From Bacteroidota bacterium (GTDB lineage Bacteria > Bacteroidota > Bacteroidia > Chitinophagales > Chitinophagaceae), in contig JAFDXJ010000050.1 of the NCBI GenBank assembly GCA_018268015.1, positions 186,001 to 250,000 of the forward strand: a stretch of 64,000 nucleotides of DNA, given 5' to 3'. The notes beneath the pieces are model-generated. The model was not told the DNA's origin, did no database searches, and worked only from the letters and a program-made list of their open reading frames with translations. Below, in pieces: positions 7,983 through 17,466 of this stretch. Position 1 is the first letter of the stretch. Each line of letters opens with the position of its first letter. The translations under genes were made by a program, and so were the position numbers.

Positions 7983-9345
7983 TATGCTGCTTAAAAAAAT
8001 TCATTATTTCTTTTTGTAAAACAGATTCTTGCTTGCCTGAAGCCAGGTGTTTGATCACACAGCTACTTTCTTCAATTTCCTTACTGCCCATAATGGCTAT
8101 AAATGGAATGTGCTTTTTCTCTGCATACTTGAATTGTTTATCGAATTTTGCTTTCTCATGATATAATTCACAGGAGATATCTGCCTGCCTGAGCCATTGC
8201 ATGGTTGGGAGAATGCTTTTACACTCTGCATCACCTGTATGAAAAAATAATACCTGCACACCTTTTTTCATCTCATCCGGGAATAAACTCAATGATTCCA
8301 TCACATCAAATATTCTGTCTACACCGAAACTGATTCCGATACCAGGCACATGAGGTACGCCAAATAACCCGGTTAAATTATCATAGCGGCCACCTCCGCC
8401 AATACTACCTATATTTACATCAAGCGCCTTTACTTCGAAAATTGCACCCGTATAATAATTCAGGCCTCTTGCCAGTGATGGATCTATTTTTATTGGAGTT
8501 GAAGATGGCAGCATGGCTAATAGATTGTTTAAATCATCCAAAGCTTTTTTCCCATCTTCACCAGATCCCAGAAGATTTTCCAGCTGTTTTAATTTTTCCG
8601 AATTGCTTCCTTCTATGGTCAGGAATTTTTCAATGAGTTTTAAATTTTCTTCCGGAATTTGCTTATTACGTAATGAATCCATTACTTTTTCCAGGCCAAT
8701 TTTATCTAACTTATCAATACTCATAGTAATATCCTGTAGTTGATTGCTCAGGTTACAATGATTAGCTAATGCAGATAATAATTTCCGATGATTAACACAT
8801 ATTTCAACGTTTACTTTAAGATTTTGAAAAACTTCCGTATAGACCTCCATTAATTCAACTTCATTCAATAAAGATGTACTGCCAACAATGTCTGCATCAC
8901 ATTGATAGAATTCTCTGTACCTGCCTCTTTGAGGGCGGTCTGCCCGCCATACAGGTTGCATTTGGTAGCGCTTAAACGGAAAATTTAATTGCCCGTAATT
9001 CATTGCCACAAATCGTGCAAATGGAATTGTAAGGTCATAGCGCAAAGCACGCTCCGTAATGCCTGCCGAATTTTTTCCTGCTAAAATTTGTTCAAAATCT
9101 GTTTTTGCTTTTTCCCTTTTGGTTGGGTTGTCCAGGCCATTATTTAGTATTTTGAATATTAACTGGTCGCCTTCATCGCCATATTTCCCCATTAAAGTTT
9201 CCAGGTTTTCCATAGCAGGCGTTTCTAATGGTTCAAAACCATGTAACTCAAAAGACCTCTTTATTGTTTTAAAAATAAAATCTCGTTTATATATGGTTTC
9301 ATTGACGAAATCACGTGTCCCCTGTGGAATTGAAATTTTATTCAT
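7972..9345 (-). CDS. hisS: Histidine--tRNA ligase
   Basis: Class II aminoacyl-tRNA synthetase, 457 residues, charging tRNA-His with histidine. It starts with the typical IPQGTRDF. Motif 2 is visible around RYREFYQCDADIVG. The histidine-binding motif RGLNYYTGAIFE is clear, followed by GGGRYDNL (motif 3 region precursor) and GISFGVDRI. The C-terminal anticodon-binding domain begins near VQVLFFHTG. The enzyme is complete. No sign of a tRNA-His-dependent leader is obvious in the 293 bp upstream. The gene is single and convergent with the Rieske oxygenase. Confidence 0.97.
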   Translation of the reverse strand: MNKISIPQGTRDFVNETIYKRDFIFKTIKRSFELHGFEPLETPAMENLETLMGKYGDEGDQLIFKILNNGLDNPTKREKAKTDFEQILAGKNSAGITERALRYDLTIPFARFVAMNYGQLNFPFKRYQMQPVWRADRPQRGRYREFYQCDADIVGSTSLLNEVELMEVYTEVFQNLKVNVEICVNHRKLLSALANHCNLSNQLQDITMSIDKLDKIGLEKVMDSLRNKQIPEENLKLIEKFLTIEGSNSEKLKQLENLLGSGEDGKKALDDLNNLLAMLPSSTPIKIDPSLARGLNYYTGAIFEVKALDVNIGSIGGGGRYDNLTGLFGVPHVPGIGISFGVDRIFDVMESLSLFPDEMKKGVQVLFFHTGDAECKSILPTMQWLRQADISCELYHEKAKFDKQFKYAEKKHIPFIAIMGSKEIEESSCVIKHLASGKQESVLQKEIMNFFKQHITA

Positions 9346-9638
9346 TTGAGCCGCTTTTTTTAATATAGCTTTTTAAAAGGATAAATTTGAAAGCATCATG
9401 ACAGCATTCACCTGTGTCTTATAAAATATGCTAATAAATACTTTCCAAAATTTTCTGGCAAATATACATGGTGTTATTATTTATTAACTGATTGATCTGC
9501 TATCTATCTGTTTTATAGTTCTATTATGGAAAACATAAGGTTTCGTATCTTATAAACGTAAACAAATTAGAAAAAAAAGATTGTAAAGAATGGAGTTTTA
9601 TAAAAATTATTATCTTGCCACCCTTGCAAACCAAAAAC
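9346..9638. other. Longest gap between genes in the window, divergent promoter region
   Basis: This stretch separates hisS (minus) from the small membrane protein (plus). On the minus strand TATATTTG at 9466-9459 fits the Bacteroidota -7 consensus and could start hisS transcription about 105 nt before the ATG, but I find no TTG at the usual distance upstream. On the plus strand only the imperfect TATCTTGC, about 25 bp before the start, resembles a -7 element. I see no tRNA-like fold, strong hairpin or small ORF of convincing quality. Confidence 0.4.
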
Positions 9639-9872
9639 ATGAGTGATTCAATAGAAACGAAACGGGAAAAGCGATACAATCTCTCCCGAACGATTTATAA
9701 TATAGGTATGGGTTTACTCATTTTTTGTATCGGGATTGTATCATTTTTTGCGGAGAAATGGAACTTAACTACATTAAGTAGTTATGGACCGGTTATCAGG
9801 TATAGTTTTGGAACAATATGTATTTTATATGGAAGCTTTAGAATATATCGTGGTTGTAAAAAAGAATTCTAA
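9639..9872 (+). CDS. Small two-helix membrane protein of unknown function
   Basis: About 77 residues if read from the ATG at 9639, which I prefer over an upstream TTG at 9615. A charged N-terminus (ETKREKRYNL) is followed by a hydrophobic segment around GMGLLIFCIGIVSFF, a polar loop, and a second segment around YSFGTICILYGSF, ending in a basic tail. It is therefore probably an inner-membrane hairpin with both ends in the cytoplasm. It sits 9 bp before the PstS-like lipoprotein gene, so they are probably co-transcribed. I do not recognise a named family. Its place before a substrate-binding protein and a TPR protein suggests a shared envelope role. Confidence 0.7.
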   Translation: MSDSIETKREKRYNLSRTIYNIGMGLLIFCIGIVSFFAEKWNLTTLSSYGPVIRYSFGTICILYGSFRIYRGCKKEF

Positions 9873-9881
9873 GACAGGGAA

Positions 9882-10799
9882 ATGAAGCAAATTTGTAAGT
9901 ATGGTTTAGGTATGTTTGGCCTGTTTTTTATCATTCTTTCCTGTAATAATGATAAAAAGAAAACAGCTTATGATTCGGCCACTCAGGGAACTATACATAT
10001 TAGTGTGGATGAAAGTTTTGAACCAGTGATCAGTGAGCAAATAAAAGTGTATGAATTTTCAAATCCAAAAACACATATTATCGCAAATTATAAACCAGAA
10101 GCAGATTGTTTCAGAGACCTGGCGAATGATAGTATAAGGATGGTCATAGTGGCAAAAGGCTTATCAGATAAGGAAAGCAAAAATTTTACGGTAACATTAG
10201 GTTATAAACCAACCTGGGATATTATTGCTTATGATGCAGTTGCAGTGATTATTAACAAGGAAGGGAAGGATAGTGTTTTTACAATGAAAAGGTTGAAAAA
10301 TTTATTGAATGGCTCGGATACATCGTTACAAATGGTTGTAGATGGGAACAATGCTACGAGTACGGTAAGATATTTACTGGATTCAGTGGTACAAGGAAAT
10401 ACATTTGGGAAAAATGTGGAAGCAGCAAAGAATAGCATGGATGTCATCAATTTTATATCAAAAAATCAAAATGCTGTTGGTTTTGTTGGTTCCAGTTGGG
10501 TAGTCAATGAAGATGATCCGGCGGTAAGTAATTATACTAAAAATGTCCGATTTGCCTTATTGGCCTGTGATAGTTGTGGTGAGCATGTTTTTGCCAAACC
10601 ATCTCAAGCAACCATTATGTATGATCAATATCCTTTGGTACGGCCTTTGTATTATATTTTAAAAGAAAATGCAGCGGGATTGGGAAGCGGCTTTGTAGAT
10701 TTCATGATGATTGAAAGAGGTCAATTGATTTTTAACAGAAGTTACCTTGTACCTGCTAAAATTTATTTTGGTATTCGAAAAGCTATCATTGATAAGTGA
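9882..10799 (+). CDS. PstS-like phosphate-type substrate-binding lipoprotein
   Basis: A 305-residue exported lipoprotein: a basic N-terminus, a hydrophobic stretch, and a lipobox IILSC with the lipidated Cys near residue 21. The mature part reads like a PBP-like (PstS) domain: GTIHISVDESFEPVI at the start, AYDAVAVIINKEG in the middle, and a late segment NAVGFVGSSWV. PstS binds phosphate for an ABC importer, but no pstC, pstA or pstB lies nearby. In Bacteroidota such proteins often occur beside ExbB/ExbD/TonB and TPR genes rather than a Pst importer. Phosphate binding is thus not certain. It lies between the small membrane protein and the TPR protein. Confidence 0.8.
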   Translation: MKQICKYGLGMFGLFFIILSCNNDKKKTAYDSATQGTIHISVDESFEPVISEQIKVYEFSNPKTHIIANYKPEADCFRDLANDSIRMVIVAKGLSDKESKNFTVTLGYKPTWDIIAYDAVAVIINKEGKDSVFTMKRLKNLLNGSDTSLQMVVDGNNATSTVRYLLDSVVQGNTFGKNVEAAKNSMDVINFISKNQNAVGFVGSSWVVNEDDPAVSNYTKNVRFALLACDSCGEHVFAKPSQATIMYDQYPLVRPLYYILKENAAGLGSGFVDFMMIERGQLIFNRSYLVPAKIYFGIRKAIIDK

Positions 10800-10841
10800 T
10801 AGTTTGATTTTAATTATAAAACGAAAAAAAAGAAGACAATT

Positions 10842-12551
10842 ATGAAGAAAGCAATCCTTGCCCTACTCTTAGGCGCATTTTTTTCATCTGCAACAATCGC
10901 GCAATCTGTAGCCGATGGGATTAAGTACTTATATTATCAACGGAATAAAAGTGCTGTAGAAACACTAGAAAAAGTATATGCATCAAAGTCCAAAGATGTT
11001 CAGGCGATCTATTGGCTAGGCCAGGCATATTTGGCAGAATATGGTTTATCAGGAAATAAAAGTGATCTTGAAAAAGCAAAAGCCTTATATCAAAAAGCGC
11101 TTTCTGACGGCATGAATGACCCTTATATTTGGATAGGCATGGGTCATGTAGAAATATTAGAAGGAAAAAATGCTGAAGCAAGGCAACGTTTTGAAGCCGC
11201 GATAACCAATACAAAAGGTAAAAAGGGTGCAGAAAACCCGGATATTCTTAAAGCTATTGGCCGTGCCGAATCAGATGGCAGTAGCCAGATAGGAGATCCA
11301 CAATATGGAATAGACGTGCTTACAAGAGCAAAAGCATTAGATCTTACTAACCCTGATATTGATATGTACCTGGGATTATGTTATTTAAAATTATCCAGTG
11401 ATAAAGGTGGAGAAGCTGTAGAAGCATTTAGGGATGCAACAGTTCGCGATCCTAATTATGCGGCTGCTTACTGGCGCATTGGTCGTGTTTATCGTTCTCA
11501 AAACAACTTGCCATCCATGAATGAATGGTTTGGTAAAGCCATAGCAGCTGATGCTAAATTTGCGCCGGTTTATCATGATTATTTCGAATATTATCAGGAA
11601 CGCGATATTAATGCTGCCAAAGAATTCTTGGATAAATATGTTGCTAATGCTGATAAGGATTGCAACACGGAATTTTTTGTAGGTGACTACCTGTTTCGTG
11701 CGGGCAAGTACCAGGAATCCCTGGCCAAAGCTGATGAAATGAGTAGTGGTGAATGTAAAGATTATCCCAGGTTACCATTATTATATGCCTATGATTATAA
11801 CAGGCTGGGTGATTCCACTAAAGCACTTAATTATTTACAGAAATTTTTAGGGACTATGCCATCATCACAATTAAAGCCAACAGATTATGTATTTGCAGGC
11901 AATATGTTTAAAAGTATTTCCGGTTACGAAGATTCAGCAGTAGCCTATCTTTCTAAAGCTGTTGATATGGATACTGTAGTAAAAAATAAGTTGGCTTATA
12001 TAGATACCATATCCACTTTATATAAAAAGTTAAATAATCCTGCGGAACGTTTAGTTTGGTTAAAAAAATCATTTTCACTCAATCAAAATCCATCCAACAG
12101 AGATATTTACGATATGGGAGATGCTGCCCTTGCAGCCGGTGATTACACTTTAGCTAATTCGATGTTCGAAAAGTATAAGGAAAAATACCCAAATGAAATT
12201 TATGGCTATAAGGGAATGGTTGACGTAGCGCAAAAAATGGATTCTACCGGTGCTGCTGCAGTGATCCCCATGAACAATCTTATCAATGATTTTTTGTTAA
12301 AAGATACTACGAAATATGGTACGACCATAGCCTATTATCATGCACTCCTGGGTACCTATTATGTAAATGAAAAGAAAGATTATGATAGTTCTATCATCGA
12401 ATTTCAAAAGGCATTGCAATTTGATCCGGCAAATCCTCAGTATAAGCAATACCTGGATATATTGATTAAAGCAAGAGATAAAAGAAAAAACAGTAGCAAT
12501 AATTCAGGCAATTCAAAATCACCAGCTGATAAAAGCAAAACAAAAAAATAA
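10842..12551 (+). CDS. Exported tetratricopeptide-repeat protein
   Basis: A 569-residue protein with a signal peptide (cleavage near TIAQ, about residue 21). The rest is mostly helical TPR-type repeats, for example AIYWLGQAYLAEY, DPYIWIGMGHVEILEGKNAEARQ (split over helices), AAAYWRIGRVYRSQNNLPSM and SIIEFQKALQFDPANPQYKQ. The C-terminus is a low-complexity Ser/Asn/Lys tail. TPR arrays bind proteins, so it is probably a periplasmic scaffold, perhaps for the lipoprotein encoded 42 bp upstream. A strong terminator follows 19 bp after the stop, closing this three-gene group. Confidence 0.85.
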   Translation: MKKAILALLLGAFFSSATIAQSVADGIKYLYYQRNKSAVETLEKVYASKSKDVQAIYWLGQAYLAEYGLSGNKSDLEKAKALYQKALSDGMNDPYIWIGMGHVEILEGKNAEARQRFEAAITNTKGKKGAENPDILKAIGRAESDGSSQIGDPQYGIDVLTRAKALDLTNPDIDMYLGLCYLKLSSDKGGEAVEAFRDATVRDPNYAAAYWRIGRVYRSQNNLPSMNEWFGKAIAADAKFAPVYHDYFEYYQERDINAAKEFLDKYVANADKDCNTEFFVGDYLFRAGKYQESLAKADEMSSGECKDYPRLPLLYAYDYNRLGDSTKALNYLQKFLGTMPSSQLKPTDYVFAGNMFKSISGYEDSAVAYLSKAVDMDTVVKNKLAYIDTISTLYKKLNNPAERLVWLKKSFSLNQNPSNRDIYDMGDAALAAGDYTLANSMFEKYKEKYPNEIYGYKGMVDVAQKMDSTGAAAVIPMNNLINDFLLKDTTKYGTTIAYYHALLGTYYVNEKKDYDSSIIEFQKALQFDPANPQYKQYLDILIKARDKRKNSSNNSGNSKSPADKSKTKK

Positions 12552-12570
12552 GTCAATAATTCTTGTTATA

Positions 12571-12597
12571 AAAAACTCCACGAAAGTGGAGTTTTTT
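12571..12597 (+). terminator. Rho-independent terminator after the TPR gene
   Basis: An 11-bp stem, AAAAACTCCAC and GTGGAGTTTTT, with a GAAA tetraloop, followed by more T residues. It separates the TPR transcription unit from the nuo operon. Confidence 0.9.
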
Positions 12598-12623
12598 GTT
12601 GTGAACTACTTACACTATTTTTG
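12596..12623 (+). promoter_or_regulatory. Candidate promoter of the nuo operon
   Basis: TATTTTTG at 12616-12623 fits the Bacteroidota -7 consensus TAnnTTTG. A TTG at 12596-12598 lies 17 bp upstream, slightly short of the usual 18-21. Transcription would begin near 12629, leaving a leader of only a few bases before nuoA. The -33 part overlaps the terminator T-tract, so it is weak evidence. Confidence 0.4.
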
Positions 12624-12634
12624 CAGAGCAAAGA

Positions 12635-13042
12635 ATGTATATGCCCATCCTTCAACTTTTATCTGATATTCCTGTTACAGGCTCCACCACAGATTATGCC
12701 CCCATTGCGCTTCAATTGTTTTTTGCTATAGGTTTTATAGCCACTATGTTGATTGCTTCGGGTTTAATAGGCCCTAAAAGAAAAACAGCAGATAAATTGG
12801 AGAATTTTGCCAGTGGTATTCCATCTCATGGTGATGCAAGGCAACCCATAGCAATTAAATATTTTTTAGTAGCAATTCTGTTTGTCCTTTTCGATGTTGA
12901 GGTTATCTTTTTTTATCCCTATGCAGTGAATTTTAAAGGACTTGGATGGACTGGTTTTGTGGAAGTGATTTTATTTACAAGCTTTTTTATTATTGGTTTT
13001 ATCTACATTATTAAAAGAGGTGCATTGAACTGGGAAGAATAA
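12635..13042 (+). CDS. nuoA: NADH-quinone oxidoreductase subunit A
   Basis: A small membrane subunit of complex I, 135 residues, with three expected membrane helices: around LFFAIGFIATMLIA, YFLVAILFVLFDVEVIFFYP and VEVILFTSFFIIGFIYI. The FASGIP and FDVEVIFFYPYA segments are the subunit signature; the acidic residues there line the quinone-entry and proton-coupling region. It is the first gene of a 14-gene nuo operon and is 50 bp upstream of nuoB. A second ATG six bases later (12641) is an equally possible start. Confidence 0.95.
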   Translation: MYMPILQLLSDIPVTGSTTDYAPIALQLFFAIGFIATMLIASGLIGPKRKTADKLENFASGIPSHGDARQPIAIKYFLVAILFVLFDVEVIFFYPYAVNFKGLGWTGFVEVILFTSFFIIGFIYIIKRGALNWEE

Positions 13043-13092
13043 ATATTTAAATAATGAAAAATGATGGATCATTTTTCTTAAACATATAGGAT

Positions 13093-13683
13093 ATGTCCAG
13101 ACCGGTAAAATATAATATTAACCCCCAAGTGACTAAAATCAGTGACTCAATAAGCTATGCTGATTTGCCTGAAGGGATGGAAGGGGAAGGTTTTTATGCC
13201 ACCAAATTTGAAAAAATTGTCGGATTGGCACGTAAAAATTCAATTTGGCCATTACCTTTTGCCACTTCCTGTTGTGGCATTGAGTTTATGGCTACCATGG
13301 GCTCCCATTATGATCTCGCACGCTTTGGTTCTGAACGTTTAGGCTTTACGCCCAGACAATGTGACTTACTTATGGTTATGGGAACAATTGCAAAAAAAAT
13401 GGCTCCCATTGTAAAACAGGTTTATTTGCAAATGGCAGAACCACGGTGGGTACTAGCCATGGGCGCATGCGCCTCATCCGGAGGAATCTTCGACTCTTAC
13501 TCAGTTCTCCAGGGTATAGATCAGATTATTCCCGTAGATGTGTATATACCGGGATGCCCACCACGCCCGGAAGCAGTTTTAGATGGCGTCTTGCGAATCC
13601 AGGATTTGGTACATAATGAAAGCCTGAGACGAAGAAACAGTTCTCATTATAAAGCTTTACTCAATAGTTATGATATTCAATAA
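13093..13683 (+). CDS. nuoB: NADH-quinone oxidoreductase subunit B
   Basis: Peripheral-arm subunit that carries 4Fe-4S cluster N2, the last centre before quinone. The four ligand cysteines are in TSCCGIEFMA (two adjacent Cys), GACASSGG and GCPPRPEA. Length 196 is usual for the family. It works with NuoC, NuoD and NuoI at the quinone site. It sits between nuoA and nuoC with short gaps, consistent with one transcript. Confidence 0.97.
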   Translation: MSRPVKYNINPQVTKISDSISYADLPEGMEGEGFYATKFEKIVGLARKNSIWPLPFATSCCGIEFMATMGSHYDLARFGSERLGFTPRQCDLLMVMGTIAKKMAPIVKQVYLQMAEPRWVLAMGACASSGGIFDSYSVLQGIDQIIPVDVYIPGCPPRPEAVLDGVLRIQDLVHNESLRRRNSSHYKALLNSYDIQ

Positions 13684-13713
13684 AAGTTGCGCTTGTAATA
13701 CAAAAAAGAAGTT

Positions 13714-14232
13714 ATGGAATTAACGGTTGATTATATTCAAGAAAGGCTTTTAGAAAATTTTGGTGAAGAAATAAGTTTTTTTCTGGATCCTTATGATATG
13801 CTCAATTTTGAAACACCAAAAGAGAAAAACCTGAAAGTTCTCCAGTTTTTGTTTGATGATGAAAAATTGAATTTTCGCTTTCTCACAGATATTTGTGCTG
13901 TTCATTACCCTTCAGAAAAAGGGCGGGAGCTGGCCATTGTATATCATTTGCATAACCTTCGAGATAATGTACGGATTAGGTATAAAATTTTTACGTCTAT
14001 TGAGAGCCCGGATATTTTTACTGCCACTAATATATATGAATGCGCCAATTGGATGGAAAGAGAAACCTATGATTTTTTTGGAATCAATTTCGTTGGCCAC
14101 CCCAATTTAAAACGAATTCAAAATGTAGATGAAATGGATTATTTTCCCATGCGGAAAGAATACCCTATGGAAGATCAAACCAGAATAGATAAAGACGATG
14201 AAATGTTTGGCAGAGGAGGCTCCGTAATTTAA
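13714..14232 (+). CDS. nuoC: NADH-quinone oxidoreductase subunit C
   Basis: Peripheral-arm structural subunit of complex I, 172 residues. The signature NWMERETYDFFGINFVGHPN is clear (residues about 109-128), followed by the conserved DYFPMRKEYPM tail. NuoC and NuoD are separate genes here, unlike the fused NuoCD of E. coli. It holds no cofactor and supports NuoD and NuoB. Confidence 0.96.
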   Translation: MELTVDYIQERLLENFGEEISFFLDPYDMLNFETPKEKNLKVLQFLFDDEKLNFRFLTDICAVHYPSEKGRELAIVYHLHNLRDNVRIRYKIFTSIESPDIFTATNIYECANWMERETYDFFGINFVGHPNLKRIQNVDEMDYFPMRKEYPMEDQTRIDKDDEMFGRGGSVI

Positions 14233-14262
14233 ATTTAAAATATAGCAATTAAATAAAACAGG

Positions 14263-15495
14263 ATGTCTGATCTTATTTTTCCCAATATCAAACTACCGGA
14301 CGGTTCTCTTGAAAAAAAGACGACCACCTTAAATATGGGCCCTACCCATCCTGCAACACATGGTGTGTTTCAAAATATTCTGGAAATGGATGGAGAAAGA
14401 GTCATTTCTTCTGAACAAACGGTAGGCTATATACACAGAGCTTTTGAAAAAATTGCAGAAAGAAGGCCTTTATACCAGATTACAACACTTACTGATAGGC
14501 TGAACTATTGTTCATCACCTATTAATAATATGGGCTGGCACATCACTTGCGAAAAATTACTGAAAATTCAAATTCCAAAAAGAGTTGATTATCTAAGGGT
14601 CATCATTATGGAACTCGCCAGAATCTCCGACCACTTAATTTGTAACTCTATTGTTGGGGTCGATACGGGCGCTTTATCTGTTTTTTTGTATGTCATGCAA
14701 TACCGTGAACTTATCTATGAAATTTACGAGGAAATTTGCGGTTCCAGACTCACAACCAATATTGGACGCATCGGTGGATTTGAAAGAAATTTTAATGATA
14801 CGGCATTCTCCAAATTAGAAAAATTCCTAAAAGAATACCCTCATGTTTTAAAAGAATTTGAAGCGCTCCTTCAAAGAAATCGGATTTTTATGGAACGAAC
14901 TATGGGCGCAGGGCCTATTAGCGCTGATAGGGCTTTGAATTATGGCTTTACGGGTCCAAACCTTCGTGCTGCAGGAGTAGATTATGATATTCGCGTTCAT
15001 ACACCTTATAGTAGTTACCAGGATTTTGACTTTAAAATACCTGTAGGAACAACAGGAGATTGCTATGACCGCTTCCTGGTCAGGAATCAGGAAATGTGGC
15101 AAAGTCTTTCAATTATTGAGCAGGCCTATCAAAAAGTACAAGAATTTAAAGGCGCTGAAGCGGAAGTATTTCATGCAGATACACCGGAATACTACTTACC
15201 ACGAAAGCAGGATGTCTATACCAAAATGGAAGAATTAATATGGCATTTTAAAATAATTATGGGTGAAACAAAAATACCTGTTGGAGAAGTTTATAATTCC
15301 GTGGAAGGTGCAAATGGTGAGCTTGGATTTTATTTAATAAGCGATGGTGGTCGTACCCCTTATCGCTTGCATTTCCGCAGGCCATGTTTTATCTATTACC
15401 AGGCATTTAATGAAATTTCCAGAGGATGCATGTTGAGTGATGCGGTCATTATTTTAAGTAGCCTGAATTTGATAGCCGGTGAAATGGACGCTTAA
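14263..15495 (+). CDS. nuoD: NADH-quinone oxidoreductase subunit D
   Basis: The 49-kDa-type subunit, 410 residues, forming the quinone pocket with NuoB. MGPTHPATHGVF near residue 30 contains the conserved His of the quinone site, and GYIHRAFEKIAE, RLNYCSSPINN and RIGGFERNF are family motifs. Its homology to [NiFe]-hydrogenase large subunits is known, but the metal-ligand cysteines are absent, as expected. Length matches separate NuoD proteins. The gene is in line with nuoC and nuoE. Confidence 0.97.
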   Translation: MSDLIFPNIKLPDGSLEKKTTTLNMGPTHPATHGVFQNILEMDGERVISSEQTVGYIHRAFEKIAERRPLYQITTLTDRLNYCSSPINNMGWHITCEKLLKIQIPKRVDYLRVIIMELARISDHLICNSIVGVDTGALSVFLYVMQYRELIYEIYEEICGSRLTTNIGRIGGFERNFNDTAFSKLEKFLKEYPHVLKEFEALLQRNRIFMERTMGAGPISADRALNYGFTGPNLRAAGVDYDIRVHTPYSSYQDFDFKIPVGTTGDCYDRFLVRNQEMWQSLSIIEQAYQKVQEFKGAEAEVFHADTPEYYLPRKQDVYTKMEELIWHFKIIMGETKIPVGEVYNSVEGANGELGFYLISDGGRTPYRLHFRRPCFIYYQAFNEISRGCMLSDAVIILSSLNLIAGEMDA

Positions 15496-15532
15496 ATAAT
15501 TTAAAGAAGAAAGTATTTTTTAAAAAATAACT

Positions 15533-16021
15533 ATGGTTTTTTCAGAAGAAAAAATGAATGAAGTAAACAGGTTGATAGCTTCCTATCCACAGGGGAAACA
15601 GAAAAGCGCTATTTTACCGGTCTTACACCTGGCACAGGAAGTGAATGGTGGATGGTTGAGTACAGAAGCAATGGATTACGTTGCATCCTTATTACAATTA
15701 GATCCCATTGAAGTGTATGAAGTGGCCACTTTTTATAGCATGTATAATTTGCATCCTGTGGGCAAATATATTTTCGAAGTTTGTCAAACCGGCCCTTGTA
15801 TGATTAAAGGAAGTGATGATATTATTGCCTATATCAAAGAAAAACTGAATATCGGCATCGGTGAAACCACAAAAGATGGCATGTTTACTTTAAAAGCGGT
15901 TGAATGTCTTGGTGCATGCGGTTATGCGCCCATGATGCAAATGGGTAAAACATACAGAGAACATTTAACCAGGGAAAAAATAGATCAAATAATTGAAAGT
16001 TGCCGGTCCATGAATAATTAG
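15533..16021 (+). CDS. nuoE: NADH-quinone oxidoreductase subunit E
   Basis: The 24-kDa-type subunit, 162 residues, carrying 2Fe-2S cluster N1a in a thioredoxin-like fold. Ligands are seen in CQTGPC and in ECLGACGYAP. The N-terminal helical part has the conserved VYEVATFYSMYN. Together with NuoF and NuoG it forms the NADH-dehydrogenase module, so this complex is predicted to use NADH. The 67-bp gap to nuoF contains no obvious terminator. Confidence 0.96.
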   Translation: MVFSEEKMNEVNRLIASYPQGKQKSAILPVLHLAQEVNGGWLSTEAMDYVASLLQLDPIEVYEVATFYSMYNLHPVGKYIFEVCQTGPCMIKGSDDIIAYIKEKLNIGIGETTKDGMFTLKAVECLGACGYAPMMQMGKTYREHLTREKIDQIIESCRSMNN

Positions 16022-16088
16022 ATTTAAAGAACCGTTAGAATCAACAGGAAATTTTCTGCATGATGTTCAACGATAATTTTTTATAAAA

Positions 16089-17435
16089 ATGGTGAAATTA
16101 TTATTAGAAAATGCCCAAAAAGAAGGTATCCGTTTCTTAAAAACCTATAGAGAAAATGGCGGATACCAATCTCTTGAGAAAGCATTAAAAATGGCTCCCG
16201 ATAATATTACTGAAGAAGTTAAAGTGAGCGGCTTAAGAGGAAGGGGGGGCGCAGGTTTTCCCACTGGCTTAAAATGGAGTTTTTTGGCAAAACCTGAAAA
16301 TACACCAAGATACCTGGTGTGTAATGCTGATGAAAGTGAACCGGGTACATTTAAAGATCGCTTTCTGATGGAGTTTATTCCTCATTTATTAATTGAAGGA
16401 ATGATCATTTCATCTTATGCCCTGGGATCAAACAGGTCTTATATTTATATCAGAGGAGAATACGCCTGGATAGTGGATATCCTTCGTCAGGCCATTGAAG
16501 AAGCCAAACAAAATGGATACCTCGGGAAAAATATTTTAGGTTCAGGCTTTGATTGTGAAATATTTGTGCATCCAGGAGCAGGCGCTTATATCTGTGGTGA
16601 AGAAACTGCTTTACTGGAATCCCTGGAAGGAAAAAGAGGCAATCCAAGAATAAAACCTCCCTTTCCGGCAGTCAAAGGTTTATGGAATTGTCCAACCGTG
16701 GTGAATAATGTGGAAACCATTGCAGCTGTGGTTCCTATTATCAAAATGAGCGGCGCTGAATATGCAAAAATAGGTGTAGGCCGTTCGACCGGAACTAAAT
16801 TAATAAGCGCTTGTGGAAATATAAATAAACCCGGAGTTTATGAAATAGATATGACTATTTCTGTGGAAGATTTTATTTATAGTGACGAATTTTGTGGTGG
16901 CATTGCAAACGGGAAAAAACTAAAAGCCTGCATACCAGGAGGTTCTTCCGTCCCTATTTTACCGGCTAATCTTTTATTGAAAACTGCGAAAGGTGAAACC
17001 CGATATATGAATTATGAAAGCCTTTCTGATGGGGGCTTTGCTACAGGCAGTATGATGGGAAGCGGAGGATTTATTGTCCTTGATGAAGACCAATGTGTCG
17101 TAAAACATACTTATACGCTTGCGCATTTTTACAGACATGAGAGTTGTGGCCAATGCAGCCCATGCCGTGAAGGCACAGGTTGGATGGAACGAATTTTGAA
17201 AAATATAGAAACCGGAAAAGGAAAAATGAGTGATATAGATTTATTATGGGATATTCAGAGTAAAATTGAGGGAAATACTATCTGCCCATTGGGTGATGCA
17301 GCGGCCTGGCCTGTGGCTGCAGCCATCCGGCATTTTAGAGATGAATTTGAATGGCATGTACTCAATCCGGAAGAATCCCAAAAGAGAAATTATGGCTTGG
17401 CAAATTATGCATCACCATTAGCATTAGTCTCTTAA
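16089..17435 (+). CDS. nuoF: NADH-quinone oxidoreductase subunit F
   Basis: The 51-kDa-type subunit, 448 residues, which binds NADH and FMN and holds 4Fe-4S cluster N3. GLRGRGGAGFPTGLKW is the NADH/FMN-binding glycine-rich motif, CNADESEPGTFKDR is the FMN-contact motif, and HESCGQCSPCREGTGW plus the later GNTICPLGDAAAWP provide the N3 cysteines. Everything needed for hydride transfer from NADH is present. Confidence 0.97.
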   Translation: MVKLLLENAQKEGIRFLKTYRENGGYQSLEKALKMAPDNITEEVKVSGLRGRGGAGFPTGLKWSFLAKPENTPRYLVCNADESEPGTFKDRFLMEFIPHLLIEGMIISSYALGSNRSYIYIRGEYAWIVDILRQAIEEAKQNGYLGKNILGSGFDCEIFVHPGAGAYICGEETALLESLEGKRGNPRIKPPFPAVKGLWNCPTVVNNVETIAAVVPIIKMSGAEYAKIGVGRSTGTKLISACGNINKPGVYEIDMTISVEDFIYSDEFCGGIANGKKLKACIPGGSSVPILPANLLLKTAKGETRYMNYESLSDGGFATGSMMGSGGFIVLDEDQCVVKHTYTLAHFYRHESCGQCSPCREGTGWMERILKNIETGKGKMSDIDLLWDIQSKIEGNTICPLGDAAAWPVAAAIRHFRDEFEWHVLNPEESQKRNYGLANYASPLALVS

Positions 17436-17466
17436 GATATATCTTTTAAAAAAACGATATTCAATT

